64,000 bases of DNA from Diplonema papillatum (GCA_030068145.1 JAPJBO010000432.1:62001-126000), one strand, 5' to 3'. Positions 49,118 through 59,245 are shown, counted from the stretch's first letter. The notes: generated by a model not told the origin, from the sequence alone. Numbers and translations: made by a program.

Positions 49118-49275
49118 GCTAATCCATGTGGTTCATGTACTTAAAAGAACTCAATGCTTAACAGAATTTGACGTGGGCGGCTGTAGATTTACATCTGAAT
49201 GACACCTCAACACAAAACAAGTTGTCGACAACTAACACACGTAAAAGAGTAAAATAAAACTACGCACTTTTTTAC
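49118..49275 (+). repeat. Family H copy
   Basis: TAATCCATGTGGTTCATGTA through GTTGTCGACAACTAAC; near-identical to 43000..43150. Confidence 0.7.
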
Positions 49276-49440
49276 TCCCGGTCTTTTTAGCTTTTAGTGT
49301 TTGTTTTGCAGGGAAAATACGTTGGCCCTGGACTCACCTCCCCCTCAGCGAAAGTTTGTCCTCGAGGGGGGGGGGGTAGCGCTCTTGTTAAGGATCAGCC
49401 ACTTTGGCCGGATGGCCGGAGAAACCAGACCCCCCCCCCC

Positions 49441-49872
49441 CCCCCCCCCCCCTCCTCAAGTTGCCCAGGGTAGTCGAAGGCCTGTCTGCTCACAGTTGCC
49501 CGGTGGTAACCCCACACGCAGAACGCGGGGAAGGGGAACGTGTTTTCCCAACTACATTGAAGCCCCTTCCCGACCGTAGCATCCGAGGAAGGTGCAAACA
49601 TGGAGGGTGCTACGGTAGCCGTGCACGGGTCTTGGGCCTCGCGTGCAGGGCGGGTGCTTTGTGATCCGCCGCGAAGTTCTCTCCTGGTGCAGTCCGGAGA
49701 GACCGGCGTCGAGTTTCGGCTCACAGCCGGTTCCCTCGGGCGGCAACCCCAAGGGAGAGAGAGCGCCAGACACAATGCATCTTAAAAAGGACCACACACG
49801 AATGCAACAAATATACAACCTGTAAAGAGGGCCAAAACTCGGCCTGCTCAAACAACTACAAAACGGGTCTTT
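49441..49872. other. Unassigned sequence after a long C run
   Basis: Begins with a run of about 22 C, then a 30-bp piece also at 19836 (CAGGGTAGTCGAAGGCCTG). No gene recognised. Confidence 0.3.
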
Positions 49873-50115
49873 TTTTACATAAGCGCCAGCTTGAAAGGAA
49901 ATGCTCGACGATGCTGCCCGACAAAGAACAGAAGGGATCCCAAGTGCTGTAACTACCGAACCACGTGTTGAACGGGCGTGAGGTCATGCGGGTCTACCCC
50001 GACACGACAAATCACACAAACACAACAGGTCAAAGTCCTGAGTGAGAAAGCGACACACGGTGGTGTAAGCGAAGAACAAATCAGAGTGTGTTTGTATTAT
50101 ATTTGCCCCTTACCT
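49873..50115 (+). repeat. Family C copy
   Basis: TTACATAAGCGCCAGCTTGA to CAAATCAGAGTGTGTTTGTA; one of the most complete copies. Confidence 0.8.
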
Positions 50116-50269
50116 CTACATTTCCTCCCTTCCATTGTAGCAACGTCGAGTATTTTGTATGGTAACAAACGCGTTTGCCACTCTTAAAAAGAGACGGTTG
50201 GCAGCGTATCGTGTTAAACCTTCCAAAGGGACTACACACGTGCGCACAAACAAATTATTACGCCACTGC

Positions 50270-50445
50270 CCAGTTGCGAAATCTCAAAGTCATAGTGTGG
50301 TACTCATCGGCATGCCGATGACTCCCCACTATCGCAACAATATTCCAATCTCAAAGGAGGTAAATATGCTGTAGCCCACACGACACAGATAAATCTGAGT
50401 TTAGTGGCGCTCCTCTCAAGTATTTCCTACAAAGCAGGTCAGTGG
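50270..50445 (+). repeat. Chimeric family A fragment
   Basis: CAGTTGCGAAATCTCAAAG, CATCGGCATGCCGATGAC and GGTAAATATGCTGTAGCCC on plus, ending with an inverted family A start (AGTATTTCCTACAAAGCAGG). The interrupted version matches 17440..17658. Confidence 0.55.
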
Positions 50446-51242
50446 CTTATATATGGGTCTGGTGCTCGGAACAAGTCCGAGCAAGGGGGAAAAAATGCAC
50501 ACAAGATAGGGCCGTCCAACGATGGATTGCAGTATGTCGACTATCAATCAATCACTCCGCTCATAGAGAAAATCAATGAAAAAACTCGAAACTTGCTATC
50601 TGAGCGCATCATCAACAGACACAACGAAGTGAACGATTCGTGTTCTCGTAAGCCGTTGGGTCAAACGAAAACTTTCACTCCGAACACAAAAAACCCCGGA
50701 GTTTCAAGCGAACTTTCACTCTAAAAAAAGGGAAAAGACAAGGGAAAAAAAGAAGAAGACTCCTCAGAATCATAGCCACAAGGCGACCGATTGGCAAAAG
50801 ACTGCCGTCACCCAGGGATTATCCTGCATGGCTATATAAAGGTTTCTTCATCAAAAAACGATATAACTCTGAAAAAGTCCGTCCAGGGGATTGGTTTGCG
50901 TTGCAGATTTAGACAACGGTCTAAATCTGCAAACCGGGGTTGACCGGGGAAAGAGAAATGAAGAAGTCGTCGGAAAAACGCGACAACACAGCGTTTCCGG
51001 GAAAGATAGGTGGAGGGGGGGGTGGTATTTACACGGTGCGCGAAGGCGCCGGGGGCGCTGGAAGGCAGACCCCTGTGATACGCGGTTACTTTTGACAACG
51101 TTGCAGAGGTGTGTCAGCTCCGAGCCACCGAAACGAAAGCGCTGACCAAACCGCGTCAGAACCACCCCCCACAAACGGTCAATATCTGCAAACCCCTGGA
51201 ACCTCTGAACTAATACCCTGAGTCTGTCACTAAAAAAAAAAA
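50446..51242. other. Unassigned region with short family pieces
   Basis: Hairpin CTCGGAACAAGTCCGAG (50465) as in family M, and a family P-like tail near 50690..50735. No gene recognised. ATCTGCAAACCGGGGTTGACC lies within a stretch of small duplications near 50900..50945. Confidence 0.35.
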
Positions 51243-51355
51243 AAAAACGCAAACCCAAACAACATCCGCCGGTAGGATAAAGCCTGCCTAAAGAAATCAA
51301 CTGCCTTCGGGCTAGTCTGACGCTAGTTGTCGTCGGGGGGGGAAAAAAAAAAGAA
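51243..51355 (+). repeat. Family T copy
   Basis: CCCAAACAACATCCGCCGGT, CTGCCTAAAGAAATCAACTG, then GTTGTCGTC before a G run and an A run. Other copies are at 55262, 55510 and 60250; the A run suggests retroposition. Confidence 0.65.
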
Positions 51356-51384
51356 ACGTGTACTGCTGGCAGACGACGCGACGC

Positions 51385-51575
51385 ACGACGCACAATGATG
51401 TGTCGGACATCATGGAAGCATATCCACAAGACCAACCACATCTGAAGCGTCTCCTCGCGGACTTTGCGACTAAACGAAGGCCCACAATCCGCCGCTCGCG
51501 GCTCGTTGGTCATCGCTTGTTTGAGATATCTCGACTAGTGCTTGCTTGTGTATTTTGTGCGTACCTACCAGGGGG
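51385..51575 (+). repeat. Family D copy 1 (coding-like)
   Basis: Encodes NDVSDIMEAYPQDQPHLKRL then LADFATKRRPTIRR, open from about 51358. The same reading frame is kept in the copy at 58822..58983. Function not recognised. Confidence 0.6.
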
Positions 51576-52204
51576 TGGGGGGCCCAAGGATGGTATAACA
51601 CAAGGGTCAAATAATAAAATACAATAAAATACAGAATAAAATACAGACCCTGACAGAAGTTGCTTCTCGTCATCAACCAACTCCTGCAAAAAAAAAGCGG
51701 GCGCAGCACTGTTGAACCTGCAATCCATGGTGTGACACCAGGGGAAATCGGGACAGACTTGTATTAAATATATAAATCCAGTTTCTCCAGAATAAGATAC
51801 AATAAAATGCATTAAGATACAATGAATACAATACAAGTGTATTTTATTATTGCCATCCTTGACCCCCCACCCCCCGTGTAGGATCGGGGTTTTCGAGAAA
51901 TGAGGGCGATCCTATACACGGGGGGGGGGGAATTGGGGGGGCAGGGGGCGCGACTCCCGTGGGGGCTTTGTGGATTTTATTATTGGCGCTGGTATTCCGT
52001 GCTTTTAGGGAATCCCGGGGGTGGTTTTACACCCGCAGCTCCTCTCTGATGGCGTATGGATCCAAGATTGGTGAAAATGGCGCAGAACGACCAGAGAATG
52101 CAGAAAAGAGCAAACAGTAGGGGTTTTGGACCTTGAGCCCCGGTAAGAATTGGCCTATTTTCGGACAGCCGCCCGGAGCCGTGTTCAAGTGCACAAAACC
52201 GCGG
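51576..52204. other. Unassigned region with AATACA-type microsatellite and G runs
   Basis: AATAAAATACA repeats near 51615..51645 and 51785..51840, and a run of about 10 G near 51921. No gene recognised. Confidence 0.4.
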
Positions 52205-52375
52205 AAACCGTACACCGCGAGAGTAGGAGAAAGTAGAAAGGGAAACTAGAGTTTTCGTTGACCGTACTACCCTGAGCCCAAATCCTGGACGTGGTTTCAG
52301 GTGGCAAATTTGGCAAATGGTCATGAGCAGAAGGTCCTACTTGGGCGGTTCAGTTTCCTCACACATTGCATGTGG
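52205..52375 (-). repeat. Family B copy (minus strand, full length)
   Basis: Plus-strand view: CCGTACACCGCGAGAGTAGG to CCTCACACATTGCATGTGGC. Contains the single, undoubled 15-mer near 52250. Confidence 0.8.
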
Positions 52376-52394
52376 CAATGTGTTCCCGGGCCCT

Positions 52395-52495
52395 CGCGCG
52401 TGGTCTTCGGTGGCCAGCGGCCTGTTCTGAGGTCGGGGGCGACCCGGAAGATGCCCGAAACATGCCCTGCTAGTGCCCTGCAAGTGCCCTGCTAG
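52395..52495 (+). repeat. Foldback-arm relative with CCCTGCTAGTG units
   Basis: GTGGTCTTCGGTGGCCAGCG, TTCTGAGGTCGGGGGCGACC, then three CCCTGC(T/A)AGTG units. The same arm begins the inverted repeat at 56806, and the 11-bp unit forms the array at 54459. Confidence 0.7.
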
Positions 52496-52693
52496 GAATT
52501 CTGCTTACTGGTCTGTCTGCGCCTTTAGTGTTCGCTGACGTAAAGTCTGCGGGATACTTCTTGGTGACATGACTGCAAGAAAGAACGAAGAGGAATCAAA
52601 CCATCCAGGGTAAACCTATCACTTACATTGCGTAGGGGCAAGATGAAAATACCCGTCCAGGGGACTTACGGAAATAAGCTTGTCAGGACAAGG

Positions 52694-53236
52694 TCACTTT
52701 CCACCTGCCACATCGCGAGTGAGGAACCGCCGTACCGCCAGTTCCATGGCCGCCACTTTCCCTCTCGTCAAAGATGTCAGAGGAACGCGCGAGGGAAGAT
52801 CGGCCGGATTGTCCGCGCTCTTCACCCGTCGCACCGATAGGGCGCACCCGAGGAAACGCATACGCTCCAGGCCCTGCACGACGGCCCTATTCAGCACGGG
52901 ATCTCGCACACACGACCCCTTCCGTGCCACACCCTTCCCGGTAGTGTTGTCCACCACAACATCTACCCGCCCACCGGCCACCGACTCCGGTATGGCCAGC
53001 ACGACCTTTTCAAAAGCCATCGCCTCAAGCACATTAATGTGCAACCGACGCTCTTGCTCGGTCCATGGAGCACCGAGAATGGTTACCTCACCGATGCCTC
53101 CCCCCGCCGTGGCCGTACGGGTCGTGGCTCCAACCCTCGACGCGACGAGACGGCGAACTGTGCGACCGAACACGGTCTCTCCCTCGTGCACCGACGATCC
53201 GCGAGAGGCCCCAGACCGAACGCGTTCCTGAGGCCG
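52694..53236 (-). pseudogene. RNase H-like domain of a retrotransposon, directly after an in-frame TGA
   Basis: The minus frame contains RLHINVLEAMAF (Glu), GRVDVVVDNTTGKGVARKGS (Asp) and VKSADNPADLPSR (final Asp). This is the order of RNase H domains in DIRS-like and related retrotransposons. The first Asp, expected about 15 residues before the GAPW motif, is not visible (TRTATAGGGIGEV). The RT that should precede it is absent, so the element is internally deleted. Upstream it is continuous in frame with the gag-like ORF, apart from one TGA (53239..53237). Confidence 0.55.
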
Positions 53237-53716
53237 TCAACTGACTTTTCCACCCTCTTGACCTCGGTACGTACCGGCGAGGGTGGCTCTTTTGCACTGG
53301 CGTTTTCGAGAACGGGCTGTGGAGGAGCCAGTCAATATCCTCCGCCCTTTCCGTTTCCCTGCTTCGGCCGCGGTCCACGCCTGGCGCAGCTGCCTCACCT
53401 TCTGCGTCAGCAGTTTGGCCGCTGCCTTCTCGAGCGGGTCGTCCGACTGGTGCTGCACCTCCCGTAGTAAGGCCTTCCGGGAGAGGCCTCTCTCAACGTA
53501 CATGCGCTGCAAGCGCACGTTGAGGAGGAGCTCGTTCCCCAACCGAAGCAACTCGGCCGAGCGGTCCCAGTTGTCTGTCTGCGCGTTCGCGAGTACAAAA
53601 CAACGCAGCATCGAAAACGCGCTCACCAACTGGTCCCCACCGGGCATGTGCTGCCGCCCAGCTACATAGGCGGTCTCCACAGACCCTCCGCGTCGTCCCT
53701 CATCGCGTCCCGCCAC
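53237..53716 (-). pseudogene. Gag-like protein, C-terminal part
   Basis: Encodes ETAYVAGRQHMPGGDQLVSA, FSMLRCFVLANAQTDNWDRS and a basic end (KGRRILTGSSTARSRKRQCK). Helix-rich and basic, as gag proteins are. It overlaps the N-terminal ORF by 55 bp in the -1 frame; the join probably lies near 53675..53695. This could be a decayed frameshift or a programmed one. Confidence 0.5.
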
Positions 53717-54438
53717 GCGAACACGTCCGTTGCCTCCGCGGCGAACTTCAACGCGGGGGGGGGAACCGCCACCTCGACAAGCTCCCTGCCGTCGACAGAA
53801 GACGGACCCGCTGGCCTCTCCCCACTGGCTACCAGCTCCGTCAGCTGCCTGACGGTCGCCGCCAACGAAGCGACCTCCTTCCGTAGATCCGCGACCGATC
53901 CGTCAGCTTCCTCCTCCGGCAACTGGGGCGGGGTCACTGCTCCGCCATCGGACTCCGTAGCTCCCACTGTCGGAATGGCGGGGGCGCCTTCTTTCCACAA
54001 ACCCCGGGCCTTCATGACCCGACGAAACAGGCCCTTGTTGACGACTGCCGCCTCAGCCAGGACCATGGCCAACTTCCACGGCTCCCATGCCTTCACCTTC
54101 GCGCGCAATTCGTCACCCTCGCCAAGCTCGAGCATGTCGTACAGGACCTCCTGCGCACGCAACACCTGGGCACTCGCACCTTCCGCGGCACTGAAAAAAT
54201 GCATGGCCCAACCAGAAGCTTCGGCCAGCTTCACATTCCTCCTGCTGAATGTGGGTCCCACAATGTCACCAAACAAAGGCCTAATATCGGCCGGTACCGC
54301 GAAGTGCACGAACCCTGTCGACGACGACGTACGGAGAAACGGGGACGCCATTTGCTTGTTTGTTGTTTTCTTCCCGTCCAACGACACCACCCCCCAACCA
54401 CCTGGTTCTTGGGTGGCTTGACGACTACGCAGCAGCAT
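53662..54438 (-). CDS. Gag-like protein, N-terminal part
   Basis: 258 residues: HFAVPADIRPLFGDIVGPTF, RNVKLAEASGWAMHFFSAAE, then a Pro/Glu-rich segment and a heptad pattern (VADLRKEVASLAATVRQLTE). It ends FAAEATDVFAWRDAMRDDAE before a stop. No zinc knuckle. I call it gag-like from its composition and its position before the RNase H segment; homology is not recognised directly. Confidence 0.45.
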   Translation of the reverse strand: MLLRSRQATQEPGGWGVVSLDGKKTTNKQMASPFLRTSSSTGFVHFAVPADIRPLFGDIVGPTFSRRNVKLAEASGWAMHFFSAAEGASAQVLRAQEVLYDMLELGEGDELRAKVKAWEPWKLAMVLAEAAVVNKGLFRRVMKARGLWKEGAPAIPTVGATESDGGAVTPPQLPEEEADGSVADLRKEVASLAATVRQLTELVASGERPAGPSSVDGRELVEVAVPPPALKFAAEATDVFAWRDAMRDDAEGLWRPPM

Positions 54439-54458
54439 TCCCGCAGTGAGACTGAAAT

Positions 54459-54739
54459 GCCCTGCTAGTGCCCTGCTAGTGCCCTGCTAGTGCCCTGCTA
54501 GTGCCCTGCTAGTGCCCTGCTAGTGCCCTGCTAGTGCCCTGCTAGTGCTAGTGCCCTGCTAGTGCCCTGCTAGTGCCCTGCTAGTGCCCTGCTAGTGCCC
54601 TGCTAGTGCCCTGCTAGTGCCCTGCTAGTGCCCTGCTAGTGCCCTGCTAGTGCCCTGCTAGTGCCCTGCTAGTGCCCTGCCCTGCTAGCCCTGCTAGTGC
54701 CCTGCTAGTGCCCTGCTAGTGCCCTGCTAGTGCCTAGTG
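54459..54739 (+). repeat. 11-bp minisatellite GTGCCCTGCTA, about 25 copies
   Basis: Regular 11-bp periodicity, broken by one short unit near 54545 and a CCCTGCCCTGCTAGCCCTG variant near 54677. The same unit occurs three times at 52465..52494 on the other side of the gag/RNase H element. Confidence 0.95.
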
Positions 54740-54814
54740 GAATTTTGGTGTGGTTTCGTGCGCTTTGTCACGTCCCGGGCAACTCTGCATGAAGAAGACG
54801 AAGAAGAAAAATAA

Positions 54815-54990
54815 AAAAGACAGGCGCTTCTTTTTTGTTTGTGCGTGCCGGGTGATCGTTTCCCATTTGTATTTACCGTGTGTATATTCAGGTAAGGAAT
54901 TCTGATCAACCACCAAAACACGCTGCCTACGTCTTTTTAGCCTGCACAATACATTGAAGGGCAACCCGCAAGATTGTTAGTACTAAAAGG
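54815..54990 (+). repeat. Family N copy
   Basis: GACAGGCGCTTC, GTGCGTGCCGGGTGATCG and TCAGGTAAGGAATTCTGATC to AGATTGTTAGTACTAAAAGG. Confidence 0.75.
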
Positions 54991-54999
54991 TCGCTCCTG

Positions 55000-55245
55000 G
55001 CCCAGGAACGTGACGGTCAACCACCGCTTGCAAAGCTTGAGTCGGAGGCAGCACAGTGCCACAACCCCGTCCGCTCTGCCCTGCGGCTGACCGTCTCGAC
55101 GAGCTTGTGTTCAGCGCGAGCGCCAAGCTCCAAGGTGCGCCCAGCCTTGATGCTTTTGTTCGGGAAATCGGTAGCCACTTGACCCGTAGGCCCGTGGCTC
55201 TGCAGTACCGCCGAACACGTGAAGCTTGGCTCCCGTGTAGCAGGC
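55000..55245 (+). repeat. Family O copy 2 (coding-like)
   Basis: A plus frame reads CPAADRLDELVFSASAKLQG, then APSLDAFVREIGSHLTRRPV and ALQYRRTREAWLPC. It is probably a fragment of a mobile-element protein; not recognised. Confidence 0.5.
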
Positions 55246-55261
55246 TGTCTCTGGTACAACA

Positions 55262-55625
55262 AAATAAGAAAACGCTAACCACACAACTTCCGCCGGTAGA
55301 GAAAACTTGCCTAAAGAAGTCAACTGCCTTCGGGTAGGCTGGTTGTCGTCGGGAAAAAAAAAAAGAAAACGCCGGAAATACACAAAAGGACAAACAAAAA
55401 CAAGTTACCAAACTGATCGTCCTTCGGGATCGATGGTAACACAAAAAACCCATTCATCAACGGTCACACGGAGACCCTAAACCCCCGGAATTTCAAGCGA
55501 ACTATAACTGTAAAAAACGCTAACCCAAACAACATCCGCCGGTTGGATGAAGCCTGCCTAAAGAACTCAACTGCCTTCGGGTAGGCTAGTCTGACACTAG
55601 TTGTCGTCTGGAAAAAAAGGAAAAT
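55262..55625 (+). repeat. Two family T copies with a family P-like segment between
   Basis: T copies at 55262..55375 and 55510..55625, both ending in GTTGTCGTC plus an A run. Between them, AACTGATCGTCCTTCGGGAT (also near 59865) and CGGTCACACGGAGACCCTAA. Confidence 0.65.
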
Positions 55626-55649
55626 AGCTATTTATTCACCGAGAGAAAA

Positions 55650-55738
55650 GTCGTTTTCTTGCACGAGGTTTTCCAGATTGCCACGAGAGCCCGCAGGGCT
55701 CGAGTGGCAATCTGGAAAACCGAGTGCAAGAAAACGAC
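55650..55738. repeat. Long hairpin sequence (stem about 40 bp)
   Basis: GTCGTTTTCTTGCAC, GGTTTTCCAGATTGCCAC and GCCC on the left pair with GGCT, GTGGCAATCTGGAAAACC and GTGCAAGAAAACGAC on the right, with only short bulges. Confidence 0.9.
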
Positions 55739-56460
55739 GTCTCGAGGTAAGAAGATTGCTTTACTGCCGCATCACCTGACTTTTCTGCGTCCGAGAGAGC
55801 TACGCACAGGGTGTGGGGGACGCCGAAGGCCAAGAAAGATGGCGTGCCACACACCAGCTACTGGCCAAGTTCCTGTCGTGTACACCAGCACAGTCGGCTC
55901 ACAAAATGTACGCTGCACGTCAGCTTCCCAAGTTTCCATGGCACTGGCGGTCTCCGACTCCTGCTCCGCATCCTGCAACGAATGAGCTGGTCCTGCCATT
56001 CGAATCATTCTTCCGTTCGCTCAGTAGTGTCAGATCATGCGCGTCAACCTTGTCCCTTGCTGTTCTTTGGCACTGTGACGTCCACAGGAATGCACCTGAA
56101 TTGCCCACGAAGACACCGGATTGCCCACGAATGCACCTGTATTGCCCACAAATGCACCTGGAAACCAAAACTGCTGTGCGTGCAAGAAAAGTAGTTATGA
56201 GTGCAAGAAAAGTAGCTATGCGTGTAAGAAAAGTAGCTCTCAAGGATGCAGAAAAGTCAGGTGACAGGCAGTAAAAACAACGTTTGTTTGTGCGTACGTG
56301 TATAAACCCTGTTTTGAGTGATTTAGCACAGCACGCTACCATCCGACACTTTTGGATACATACAAGCAAGTTTGCGACCAGAAGATACGCTAGAAGAAAA
56401 ACCACCCCCACAGGCACGTGGAGGAAAACACAGGACCCAGCTTTCCACACAAATCCGTAC
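55739..56460. other. Unassigned sequence with short tandem motifs
   Basis: TTGCCCACGAATGCACCTG-type repeats near 56100..56160 and GCAAGAAAAGTAG(C/T)TATG repeats near 56180..56240. No gene recognised. Confidence 0.5.
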
Positions 56461-56469
56461 ATCAGCCTG

Positions 56470-56700
56470 ACCACCACTTCACCACTTCACGAATCTTGTG
56501 TTTATTATTTTGTTTATTTCACCACTTCACCACTCTATGGGGATGTTGCCCACCATTTCACCACTTCACCACATCATATGCTACTGCTGTTATTCGCCAC
56601 TTCACCACTTCATGTGGACTTACTCGTCACTTCACCACGACTACAACAACTGCTCGCCACTTCACCACTTCATGTGTCACCACTCCCAACATTTTCAGTG
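56470..56700 (+). repeat. Degenerate CACCACTTCA repeat
   Basis: TTCACCACTTCACCACTTCA recurs about 12 times with 10- to 40-base spacers of unrelated sequence. Confidence 0.75.
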
Positions 56701-56756
56701 AACACCAACAACAAAGCGAATACTAAGCAACAATTGATACATGCCCACAAGAGCTC

Positions 56757-56935
56757 TTTGTCGCCCAAGTGGCATGAACACGTGCTTCATGCCACTCGGG
56801 CGATGGTCTTCGGTGGCCAGCAGCCCTGTTCTGAGGTCGGGGGCGACCCGGAAGATGCCCTGCTAGCAGCGCCCTGGCACGTTCCGGGTCTTCTCCGACC
56901 TCAAAACAGGGCGGCTGGCCACTCAGTCGTTACGT
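56757..56935. repeat. Nested inverted repeats (foldback)
   Basis: CGCCCAAGTGGCATGAA pairs with TTCATGCCACTCGGGCG (56763..56803). Then GGTGGCCAGC..GCCCTGTTCTGAGGTCGG (from 56811) pairs with CCGACCTCAAAACAGGGC..GCTGGCCAC (to about 56925). Confidence 0.85.
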
Positions 56936-57138
56936 CAGAGACTCACTCGATTGAGGAAGACGACGCGGGCCCACCTGCAACCACAGCAGCACCGGCCCCT
57001 TGGACACGGGTCACACAGCCCCTGGCAACACCGGTCACGCAGCACACCGGCCACGCATACCCCAGCAGCACCGGCCACACCGATGCCTCCAGCCACAAAG
57101 AGGTGAGAAAGGCCGGGGCTGCGTTGTGAACCCAAGAA

Positions 57139-57440
57139 GACTGCGGAAGGAAATTTCCCGCGGTGGTCAAAACATTTGCACCAGTTGAGACTGCGGAAGG
57201 AAATTTCCCGCGGGCGTCAAAGTTTCCACCAGTTGAGACTGCGGAAGGAAACTTCCCGGGGTCGTCAAAAAGTTTCCACCAGTTGAGACTGCGGAAGGAA
57301 ATTTCCCGCGGCGGTCAAAAAGTTTCCACCGGTTGAGACTGCGGAAGGAAATTTCCTGCGGTCGTCAAAAAGTTTCCACCAGTTGGAATTGCGGAAGAAG
57401 ATTTCCGGCGGCCGTCAAAAAATTGCCAACAGTGAAAACC
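57139..57440 (+). repeat. 50-bp tandem repeat, six copies
   Basis: GACTGCGGAAGGAAATTTCC occurs at 57139, 57189, 57237, 57287 and 57337, and as a variant at 57387. Each unit contains GGAAATTTCC and GTCAAAAAGTTTCCACC. Confidence 0.9.
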
Positions 57441-57471
57441 CAGTAAAAACTTTCCGGCCCCGAAGTCAAAT

Positions 57472-57602
57472 TTTTTTTTAGCCACACGCAATGTGTGAGG
57501 AAACTGAACCGCCCAAGTAGGACCTTCTGATCATGATCATTTGCGAAATTTGCCGCCTGAAACCACGTCCAGGATTTGGGCTCATGGTAGTGCGGTCAAC
57601 GA
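57472..57602 (+). repeat. Family B copy
   Basis: TTAGCCACACGCAATGTGTG through GTAGTGCGGTCAACGAAAAC, with a single 15-mer. Confidence 0.75.
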
Positions 57603-57614
57603 AAACCGAGGTAT

Positions 57615-57800
57615 ACAGTTGCAATGTGTTTGCAATGTGTTCCAACAATGTAGGCTTGAGCAATGAGCGAACCAACACCACTGAAGATCATGTCACTGTC
57701 ACAGTTTACATGTCCGTGCTTTACATGGAGATCCCTAACTCAAGACATACCAGGTGAAAAGGAAGAAGAACAACCTGAAGAGAGGGCCCAAAGTGTGGAT
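57615..57800 (+). repeat. Family S copy 2
   Basis: GCAATGTGTTCCAACAATGT to GAAGAGAGGGCCC; follows family B here, but family A at 38196. Confidence 0.7.
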
Positions 57801-57861
57801 GCGTCAACGTATCAGTTTTTGAAAGGATAGCGAAAGAGCGAATGCATATTTTTCACCACTT

Positions 57862-58205
57862 CAAGGTGTCATGGGGGCCTTCACGAGGCGACACTGTTGG
57901 CCACATCTCAATCGAGTTGTGGTCGCCAATCCCCCAATCATGTACTTGACGCGACGCGGAACGAAAGTGCTGCTAAGCAGCCCATGGCCTGTGATGGCTG
58001 AGTGCACACCTAAGCACGGCTGCATCCTCGTGTTGTAGCCGTGTTGTATAAGGCTTCGTGGGGGCCTGGTCAACCATATAGGCGACCGTGATTGGACAGT
58101 CGGGATGCCGGGGGCGGGTCTTCATGAAGAAGAGAAATGTAAAGCAAGGCCTGCCCCCTGCGCCTGCTGTCTCCGGCTACTTCGGCAGACGACACATACT
58201 ACTAC
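57862..58205 (+). repeat. Family F copy 2 (uninterrupted)
   Basis: GTGTCATGGGGGCCTTCACG through TTCATGAAGAAGAGAAATGT and CTGCGCCTGCTGTCTCCGG to CGGCAGACGACACATACTAC. It has one copy of the segment that is amplified into the 211-bp satellite at 13562..16140. Confidence 0.8.
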
Positions 58206-58384
58206 ACCACTTCAAGCGGGTCGGCCCCGCCGCAAGTTAGGCTGATGTATGATATAAATCCCTGATTGGCGGTCGACAATAGAAAAAAAAACAACGTAGC
58301 AAGTCACACACTCGCAAGTTTGGTCCGGCTTGTGGTCAGTGCAAGGAATTCTTCCCCTCAGTTACCAAAAAATAAAATAAGCAT

Positions 58385-58600
58385 TCAAATTTTTTTTTTT
58401 TACCAAACATGAAATGTGTTGGAGGAAATGATTAGCTCGTCGCCGCAAACCGTGGCGTTTTCACTTGCGTCCTGAATCCAGCTTTACGTAAAAACCGATC
58501 AGGCACTGCGTTCAACGAAAACAACTCTCTCTTCCCGTCATCATCATCATTAGTTTTGTATCAGCCGCGGTTGTGCAAGTGACGAGCTCTTATGTTTTGG
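58385..58600 (+). repeat. Family U copy 2
   Basis: ACCAAACATGAAATGTGTTG to CAGCCGCGGTTGTGCAAGTG; matches 21238..21440. Confidence 0.7.
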
Positions 58601-58609
58601 GAACCCCAG

Positions 58610-58735
58610 TGTTACCCCACCGATCACCACAAGCACGCACTAAGCTGAACTTCACAAGCATACAAAAGGTCGAAAGACACCAATCTGTACGTCCATTTGG
58701 GATCGTCGGAAACACAAAAAAACTTTCACTCTAAA
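58610..58735 (+). repeat. Family K fragment
   Basis: ACTAAGCTGAACTTCACAAG, AGGTCGAAAGACACCAATCT and GATCGTCGGAAACACAAAAA. Confidence 0.6.
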
Positions 58736-58821
58736 AAGAAATTATTTCTATTCGCGACTCCTTGCTACACGTTAAGTATAGCACCCGTATTGCAATACGA
58801 TAGAGTTACGGATATTCAACG

Positions 58822-59245
58822 CACAATGATGTGTCGGACATCATGGAAGCATACCCACAAGACCAACCACATCTGAAGCGTCTCCTCGCGGACTTTGCGA
58901 CTAAAAGAAGGCCCACAATCCGCCACGTGGCCAGGCGTGTGAAGGCGCTGTGTGACGACCGCTCACGGCTCGTTGGTTATCGCATTTTTACATAAGCGCC
59001 AGCTTGAAAGGAAATGCTCGACGATACTGCCCGACAAAGCCAATTCCCAAGTGCTGTAACTACCGAACCACGTGTTGAACGGACGTGAGGTCATGCGGGT
59101 CTACCCCTGCACGACAAATCACACAAACACAACAGGTCAAAGTCCTGAGTGAGAAAACAACACACGGTGGTGTAAGCGAAGAACAAATCAGCTTGTTTTG
59201 AGATATCTCGACTACTGCTTGCTTGTGTATTCTGTGCGTACGGGG
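58822..59245 (+). repeat. Family D copy 2 interrupted by family C
   Basis: D runs 58822..58983, C occupies 58984..59193, and D resumes with TTGAGATATCTCGACTA to about 59245. The uninterrupted sequence is at 51385..51575. This copy has an extra segment (GTGGCCAGGCGTGTGAAGGC) that copy 1 lacks. Confidence 0.8.
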
